DNA of 40,211 bases from an uncultured Granulicella sp. (GTDB lineage Bacteria; Acidobacteriota; Terriglobia; Terriglobales; Acidobacteriaceae): positions 8,640-48,850 of the forward strand of contig CALMVK010000339.1 in the NCBI GenBank assembly GCA_937873145.1. The letters are read 5' to 3'. How positions within the stretch are numbered: position 1 is the first letter of the stretch; every line of letters starts with the position of its first letter. Shown one piece after another: positions 34,790 to 40,211 of this stretch. A model generated the notes under the pieces. It did not search any database. It was not told the DNA's origin and saw only the letters and a list, made by a program, of their open reading frames with translations. The position numbers and the translations under genes were made by a program.

Positions 34790-35782
34790 TTAGCTGAAGC
34801 CAAGCACACGATGCGGCTCATAGGGCTGTTCCAGTTGCTTTACCTCGTCGTCGGTCAGCTTGATCTCCAGGGCTGCGATGGCGTCCTCCAACTGGTAGGC
34901 CTTGCTTGCGCCGATGATCGGGGCCGAGACTGCGGGTTTGGTCAGCATCCAAGCCAGCGCCACCTGTGCGTTCTTGACCCCGCGCGCCTCGGCCACCTGG
35001 GTGACGCGGTCCAGTACCTTGAAGTCCGACTCGGCATAGTACATCTTGTGCGCAAAGGCATCGGTCCTCGCCCGCGCGGTTTCGGATTTTTGCTTGTCTT
35101 CATTTTGCTTGCGATTCCCTGCCAGAAATCCACGCGCCAGCGGACTCCACGGAATCAGGCCCACCTTCTGATCGAGGCATAGCGGAATCATCTCGCGCTC
35201 TTCCTCGCGGTAGACCAGGTTGTAGTGGTTTTGCATGGTCACAAATCGCGCCAGCCCATGTTTTTGCTGGTATTCCAGCATCTTTAGGAACTCCCAGGCA
35301 TACATGGTTGACGCACCGAGATAGAGCACCTTGCCCGCGCGAACGACATCGTTCAACGCCTCAAGCGTCTCTTCGATGGGGGTCAGCGGATCGGCTCGGT
35401 GGATCTGGTAGAGGTCCACGTAGTCGGTTCCAAGACGCTTCAAGCTGGCATCGATCGAAGCCAGGATGTGCTTGCGCGAGAGCCCGCGATCGTTGCGCCC
35501 ATCGCTCATCGGTTGGAAGACCTTGGTCGCGAGGACGATTTCTTCGCGGCGCATCTTGAGCTCGCGCATGGCACGCCCAGTGATCTCCTCGCTGGCACCG
35601 AGCGAGTAGACATCCGCCGTATCGAAGAAGTTGATGCCTGCCTCATACGCCTTGCGGATAAGCGGCTCGGACTCATCCCACTCAAGCACCCACTCCCGCC
35701 ACTGCTTGGACCCGTAGGTCATCATGCCCAGCGCCAGCCGTGAGACATTGGTGCCTGTGCTGCCAAGATTTACGTACTCCAT
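34790..35782 (-). CDS. Aldo/keto reductase
   Basis: 'YVNLGSTGTNVSRLALGMMTYG...GINFFDTADVYSLGASEEITGRAM...LATKVF...DYVDLYQIHRAD'; start MEYVNLGS with AGAGGGAG SD (ORF opens at 35896). Confidence 0.95.
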   Translation of the reverse strand: MEYVNLGSTGTNVSRLALGMMTYGSKQWREWVLEWDESEPLIRKAYEAGINFFDTADVYSLGASEEITGRAMRELKMRREEIVLATKVFQPMSDGRNDRGLSRKHILASIDASLKRLGTDYVDLYQIHRADPLTPIEETLEALNDVVRAGKVLYLGASTMYAWEFLKMLEYQQKHGLARFVTMQNHYNLVYREEEREMIPLCLDQKVGLIPWSPLARGFLAGNRKQNEDKQKSETARARTDAFAHKMYYAESDFKVLDRVTQVAEARGVKNAQVALAWMLTKPAVSAPIIGASKAYQLEDAIAALEIKLTDDEVKQLEQPYEPHRVLGFS

Positions 35783-35916
35783 GTGCTCGTTCTCCCTCTT
35801 CTTGCATAAGAGTCGGTTGAGCCGCGAAGCGTTACTTTTGTGCGCGCGAGTTCCTGCGCAGCGGCACAGTGCTGCATACACAAAGTGCATGTTCAAGATG
35901 AGATCGATCTAAGGAT

Positions 35917-38028
35917 TTAAGGAACGAGCGTGATCGGGGCTTGCCAGAAAGAGCTTTTCTGCGCGGTCGGATCGATGACGGTGATCTGGCAGTCGTAATC
36001 GCCCGGCGCGAGGCCGTTGAGCCCGATGCTGAAGCGCACGGGCATGGTCTTGAGCGAGTTGGTCATGCCGCTTGCGACTTCCATGGGTTGGGTTTCGAAG
36101 ACCTTGGTTTGCCCCTGGTAGAAGCTGACGAAGGCAATCAAGGGCTCGACGGCGGGCAGTCCCTGCTCATAGGCCTGCAGGTAGACGAACAGGTCGCGGC
36201 TCTTCGAGAAGACGCGGGTGACGCTTGGGATCAGCTTCTGCCCGTTCTGCACGAGGGGGTTGGCGGCTTCCTCCTTGAGGCGCTCTTTTTCCTTGGAGGC
36301 GTTGTAGATCGCGTCTTTCAGGTCGACGCGCTGGCCGCTCAGCACGACCGAGCTCAGAGGTACGCGGGTCAGCTCCTTGTTCAGATTTGGAATCGTGAAC
36401 GTGGTTTGAAAGGTCCCGATGCGTCCCGTCTCGTCGTCGCGCGCGAGGAACTTGATGCTGTACTTGCCGGGCAGCAACGTGAAGCCGGTGTCATATTCGA
36501 CGGGCCGTTTGGCAAGCTCGACAGCGGTTGCGTCGGTGAGCTTCAGGTTGACGTTGTCGCGCATGTTCTGCACGGTCTGGCCGTTGCCGAGATCGTCCTT
36601 GACCTCGAGGATGAAATCGATCAATGTGTGCTGCGCGCCGCCTTTTTTCGCGAGCGCCAACTCGCTGCCCGGAATCTTTACGACCAGCGGCACGAAGTAT
36701 TCGGCGCGGTTGAGCTGGAAGTAGTTCAGTTCGAGGGCGATGGTCAGCTCGGTGACGGGATCGCCCAGCATAAGCGCGTCTTCGAGCTGCCGTTCCTTAT
36801 CGGCGACAGTGAACTTGCCGAAGACCTTGCCGGCGTAGTAGCCCTGGCGAAAGTCCAGCTTGGCGTCGAGCTGCGAATTGACTGTGATTTTAATTCGGCG
36901 AAAGCGTCCGTCGAGCGCCGCGTTACTGGTGTAGTAGCCGAGGATGTAGTAGCTTTGCACGCTCTGCTGGGCTTGCGTGATGCCGCGCGTGAGGTCGTTG
37001 TAGTCAAGCAGCGCCTTGCCTCCAGTGTCGCCGGCAAGGGTGAAGAGCGTGTCCTGCGATTGCTGCAGGCGCGTGGTGACGGCGAGCGCGGCTGTACCGT
37101 TGTACATCGCGGCGCTGCCCGGCGAGCCTTGCGTGGCATCGCCGAGAGGCGCCTGCGCAACCAGCCCGCGCGCATCGATCGGCCAGAAGGAGACACCGGA
37201 ACGAATGGCGTCGTCGACGGTGGCGTGGAGCTGTGCCTGGTTGTCGACGCCGTGCAGCTGCAGGCCGCTGGCGAAGTAGATCAGCACCTTCTTCTCGCTG
37301 AGGCGTCCGAGCATCTTGGCCGCGGTCTGCAAGGCGGCGAGTTGGCGGTCGGTGTTGAAGAGGTTGAACTCGCCGTTGTCCTGGCCGAAGGCTGCGCCGG
37401 TGTCGCTTGAAGACGCGTCGCTGGAGGTGTCGTCGATCTGCTGGTTCTCGCCGACGATGAGCGTTTGCATGATGCTGAGCAGGCGGTCGTGATCGGCGGT
37501 GAAGTCCTGAAGCACATCGACCGACGCGCCGCCGTAGCGCATGATCGAGACGAGATCGACCGAGGTCATCTGGGTGCGCACGAACTTTTGCGCGGCCTCA
37601 AGCGCGCGCAGCTTGTCGCCCGGCGGCATGGAGGTGAGGTCGAAGTAGATGGAGATGAGGCGCTTGTCTTTGTACTTGACGTTGCCCGCGGTTTCGGGCG
37701 CGATCTGCGTGATGGCGAGCCGATTATAGAGGGTGATGTTCTCGCGCGCGGGCTTGGTGGCTGGCGCATCGGGTGCGACCGGCAGCTCCTGGTACTCGCA
37801 GATCTTGACTGTTTGCGCGACGCCGTCTTCGGTGACGGTGAAGTCCTTGGCGGTGAGTCCGGTGATCGATTTGCCCTGCTTGTCCTTGATGTTGACGGCT
37901 TCGATGACGAGCTTGGACGTGACGGAGACGGTGTACGCGCCACCGCCGCCGGGCTGCTGATTCTGGCCAACGACCTGGGCTGTAACCGGTGTGACTGCAA
38001 GGAGGAGGACGGCAAAGAGAGATCGCAT
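35917..38028 (-). CDS. VWFA-related domain protein (Acidobacteria-type)
   Basis: Signal peptide; 'AVNIKDKQGKSITGLTAKDFTVTEDGVAQTVKICEYQ...RLISIYFDLTSMPPGDKLRALEAAQKFVRTQM...SYYILGYYTSNAALDGRFRRIKI'. Confidence 0.92.
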   Translation of the reverse strand: MRSLFAVLLLAVTPVTAQVVGQNQQPGGGGAYTVSVTSKLVIEAVNIKDKQGKSITGLTAKDFTVTEDGVAQTVKICEYQELPVAPDAPATKPARENITLYNRLAITQIAPETAGNVKYKDKRLISIYFDLTSMPPGDKLRALEAAQKFVRTQMTSVDLVSIMRYGGASVDVLQDFTADHDRLLSIMQTLIVGENQQIDDTSSDASSSDTGAAFGQDNGEFNLFNTDRQLAALQTAAKMLGRLSEKKVLIYFASGLQLHGVDNQAQLHATVDDAIRSGVSFWPIDARGLVAQAPLGDATQGSPGSAAMYNGTAALAVTTRLQQSQDTLFTLAGDTGGKALLDYNDLTRGITQAQQSVQSYYILGYYTSNAALDGRFRRIKITVNSQLDAKLDFRQGYYAGKVFGKFTVADKERQLEDALMLGDPVTELTIALELNYFQLNRAEYFVPLVVKIPGSELALAKKGGAQHTLIDFILEVKDDLGNGQTVQNMRDNVNLKLTDATAVELAKRPVEYDTGFTLLPGKYSIKFLARDDETGRIGTFQTTFTIPNLNKELTRVPLSSVVLSGQRVDLKDAIYNASKEKERLKEEAANPLVQNGQKLIPSVTRVFSKSRDLFVYLQAYEQGLPAVEPLIAFVSFYQGQTKVFETQPMEVASGMTNSLKTMPVRFSIGLNGLAPGDYDCQITVIDPTAQKSSFWQAPITLVP

Positions 38029-40211
38029 CAGAACCTCAGGCGCAGAGTCGTCTGCAGGGTGCGCATCGCGTTGACGGTAGAGGGCAGGCCAAACTGCGTG
38101 CTGTTGATGTCGTTATAGTAGCTCGCGTAAGAGACGTGATTGAGCGCGTTGTTGGCGGCAAATTGCAGATCGAGACTGAGCTTGTCGGGCAGGCGAAAGG
38201 TGCGGAGGAATGCAGCGTTCAGCGTGAACTCACTGGGCCCGGTGATGGAGTTGCGGCGCGCGTTGCCGAAGAGAGTTGCGGGCGTGGTGAAGGCCAGCGG
38301 GTTGACGAATCCGGCTGCGTTGTAGAGCGGCGCTCCGGTGAGGTCGGGGCGGATAAATGAGTTATAGCCGGAGATGACACGGGCGGAGACGAGGGGCGTT
38401 TCGGGCAGGCCGGAGCCCGCGTTGATCTGGGTCTGCACGGTCCACTCCTTGTAGAGACGGCCGCGCCAACCGCTGAGCAAGGAGCCTCCGCCGAGGCCCA
38501 TGCCGGTGGTGTATTGAGCGGTGAGATTGAGCAGATGGCGCTGGTCAAAGGTGGAGAGCCCGCGCTCTGCGTTCAGGTGGCGCCAGTCCTGCGCGATGGT
38601 GGCGGAGCTGAGCGTGGCCGCGCCTTGGCCGCCCAGTGCGGAGTCGTCGTCGATGGACTTTGAATAGGTGTAGAGGACGGAGGCGGTGAAGCCGCTCTTG
38701 AGGCGGCGGCGCAATTGAACCTGAGCGGACTCGCGCGTGGAGTCTCCGCCGGAGGTGAGGTACTCATAGCCGCTTGGCGCGGTTTCGCCGGCGGTGTTGG
38801 GCAGGAAGAGCTGCGCGCCGCGTGTGCCTTTGTTGCCGAGAGAGATGGCCACCAACTGAAGTGAGGCGGGAAGATCGCGCTGCAGCTTGAGCTGCCACGT
38901 CTGCACGTAGCCGACACGGAAGTTGGGATCGATGCCGAAGGTCTGGGCCGTGGTCGTGTTGCAGGGTGTGAACGCGCGGGCCAAAGACAGCGGACAGGCG
39001 GCGCTGTTCTCGACGGTCTGGCTGAGGGAGAGTGGGGCTTGCTGGGCCATGTTGAGCGCGATGCCCTGGTAGACGGAGGTATCGTACGTGACGCCGTAGC
39101 CCGCGCCGACGATCAGCGAGGAACCGGGGAGCGGCCGCCACGAGAGCCCGATGCGCGGCTCGACCGCGGTGCGATCCGGGCGGGTGAGCGACGTGGGATA
39201 GCTGGTGCCCGTGAGGGACCCTTTGGGCGCGCTGGCGAGCACCGGTGCAACCGCTGTGAAGCCTGGCGCGACGTCGAGATTGACGAGACGATTCTTGAGC
39301 TCGGTGACGGGTGAGCCGTACTCCCAACGCACGCCGGCGTTGATGGTGAGTTGGGGGTTCGCGCGCCAGTCGTCGGTGCCGTAGAGGTCGTAGACGGACT
39401 CGCGCAGATACTTGTCTGCATTGCCGTAGGCGATGGAGCTGGCGGCGGGAAGGCCGAGCAGGAAGTCTGCGACGTCCGAGCCGGTGCCGCCGGCGTTGGC
39501 CGACGAGAAGGTGAAGGTGCCGCGAGGATTGGCCTGGGTGAGGTAGTTGAACTGCTGCCCGCGGAAGTCGCCGCCGACGGTGACGTTGTGGGGCGAGCGG
39601 TTCCAGCGCAATATGTAGGAGACGCCGTTGGTGGCATCGCGAAGGAAGGAGTTGTTGGCGTCGGTGAGGGGAGCAAGCGCGCTTGAGAAGTTGAGTGTCG
39701 GCGGTCCCCAGTAGGCCGGGTCCTGATCGTTGCCGATGATGCCTGCGATGCCGGAGACGTTGGTGCGGTTCGCCCAGTAGGGAGTGGTGCGGTTGGATTG
39801 GCGGCTGAAGGTATAGCCCACGTTGGTGCGCAGGCGAGCGTTGTAGGTGTGCGCCCAGTTGATGTTGGTGTTCAAGCCAAGTGCGCCGGTTGCGTCGGTA
39901 AAGCCGAGGAGACTGGTGGAGCTGGTGCGTATGCTTTGTGAGGCGAAGGTGCCGTTGATCTGATTCTTGCGGCCGATGGTCTTGCTTGCGTTCGTGTTGA
40001 AGAAGTCTTGATGCGTGTCGGTGACGAGCGGCACCTGATAGTTATAGATCGAGTTGTCGAGAAGGTTCGGCAGTGGATAGAGATGGATCAGCGCCTGGGC
40101 TTGCGGGGTGATGGGTACGACGGAGCCGGCCGCGTAGTTCGTGTTGTTGGCTGAATCGTAGAGGGCGAAGGGAAGGATGCCTGCGCGCTCGGCGAGCGTA
40201 GGCACGAGGCC
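38028..40211 (-). CDS. TonB-dependent receptor, OAR-like (5'-partial, runs off the window)
   Basis: Beta-barrel signature 'LRESVYDLYGTDDWRANPQLTINAGVRWEYGSPV' and C-term 'MRTLQTTLRLRF' ending in aromatic F. Confidence 0.93.
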   Translation of the reverse strand, partial: GLVPTLAERAGILPFALYDSANNTNYAAGSVVPITPQAQALIHLYPLPNLLDNSIYNYQVPLVTDTHQDFFNTNASKTIGRKNQINGTFASQSIRTSSTSLLGFTDATGALGLNTNINWAHTYNARLRTNVGYTFSRQSNRTTPYWANRTNVSGIAGIIGNDQDPAYWGPPTLNFSSALAPLTDANNSFLRDATNGVSYILRWNRSPHNVTVGGDFRGQQFNYLTQANPRGTFTFSSANAGGTGSDVADFLLGLPAASSIAYGNADKYLRESVYDLYGTDDWRANPQLTINAGVRWEYGSPVTELKNRLVNLDVAPGFTAVAPVLASAPKGSLTGTSYPTSLTRPDRTAVEPRIGLSWRPLPGSSLIVGAGYGVTYDTSVYQGIALNMAQQAPLSLSQTVENSAACPLSLARAFTPCNTTTAQTFGIDPNFRVGYVQTWQLKLQRDLPASLQLVAISLGNKGTRGAQLFLPNTAGETAPSGYEYLTSGGDSTRESAQVQLRRRLKSGFTASVLYTYSKSIDDDSALGGQGAATLSSATIAQDWRHLNAERGLSTFDQRHLLNLTAQYTTGMGLGGGSLLSGWRGRLYKEWTVQTQINAGSGLPETPLVSARVISGYNSFIRPDLTGAPLYNAAGFVNPLAFTTPATLFGNARRNSITGPSEFTLNAAFLRTFRLPDKLSLDLQFAANNALNHVSYASYYNDINSTQFGLPSTVNAMRTLQTTLRLRF

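Noticed and set aside
1-40211. tRNA, rRNA, CRISPR array, transposase, integrase, toxin-antitoxin or phage-defence operon
   Set aside because: No cloverleaf/TPsiC signature, no regularly spaced repeats and no characteristic protein found on either strand

Overview
The window appears to be chromosomal DNA from an Acidobacteriota-like (Terriglobia-like) bacterium. This is inferred from the gene content: a VWFA-related protein, an OAR-like TonB receptor, a YXWV-repeat protein and a choice-of-anchor/BNR protein. I see no rRNA, tRNA, CRISPR array, phage or transposase. Housekeeping genes include dnaG, rpsA, trmJ/SpoU, an RlmI-like methyltransferase, an SthA-like transhydrogenase, an HIT-family gene and a ThiE/TenI-family gene. 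Envelope and polysaccharide genes include two flippases, a GT2, a Wzi-like protein and a WbpA/WbpP-like UDP-sugar pair. There is also a PEP-CTERM protein next to a Tat-exported ferritin-like protein. The most system-like candidate is a two-gene locus at 3411-5245: a stand-alone BLUF blue-light receptor directly downstream of a GGDEF protein whose EAL domain is visibly degenerate. This looks like a split-protein version of light-controlled c-di-GMP signalling. Other points worth checking are a structured U-tract hairpin upstream of the PEP-CTERM gene, a ROK protein lacking the DxGGT ATP motif, a giant BNR/choice-of-anchor protein with a hydrophobic hairpin inserted in its last Ig-like domain, and a TonB-receptor/VWA overlapping gene pair. 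All calls come from reading the sequence and supplied translations; no database search was run.
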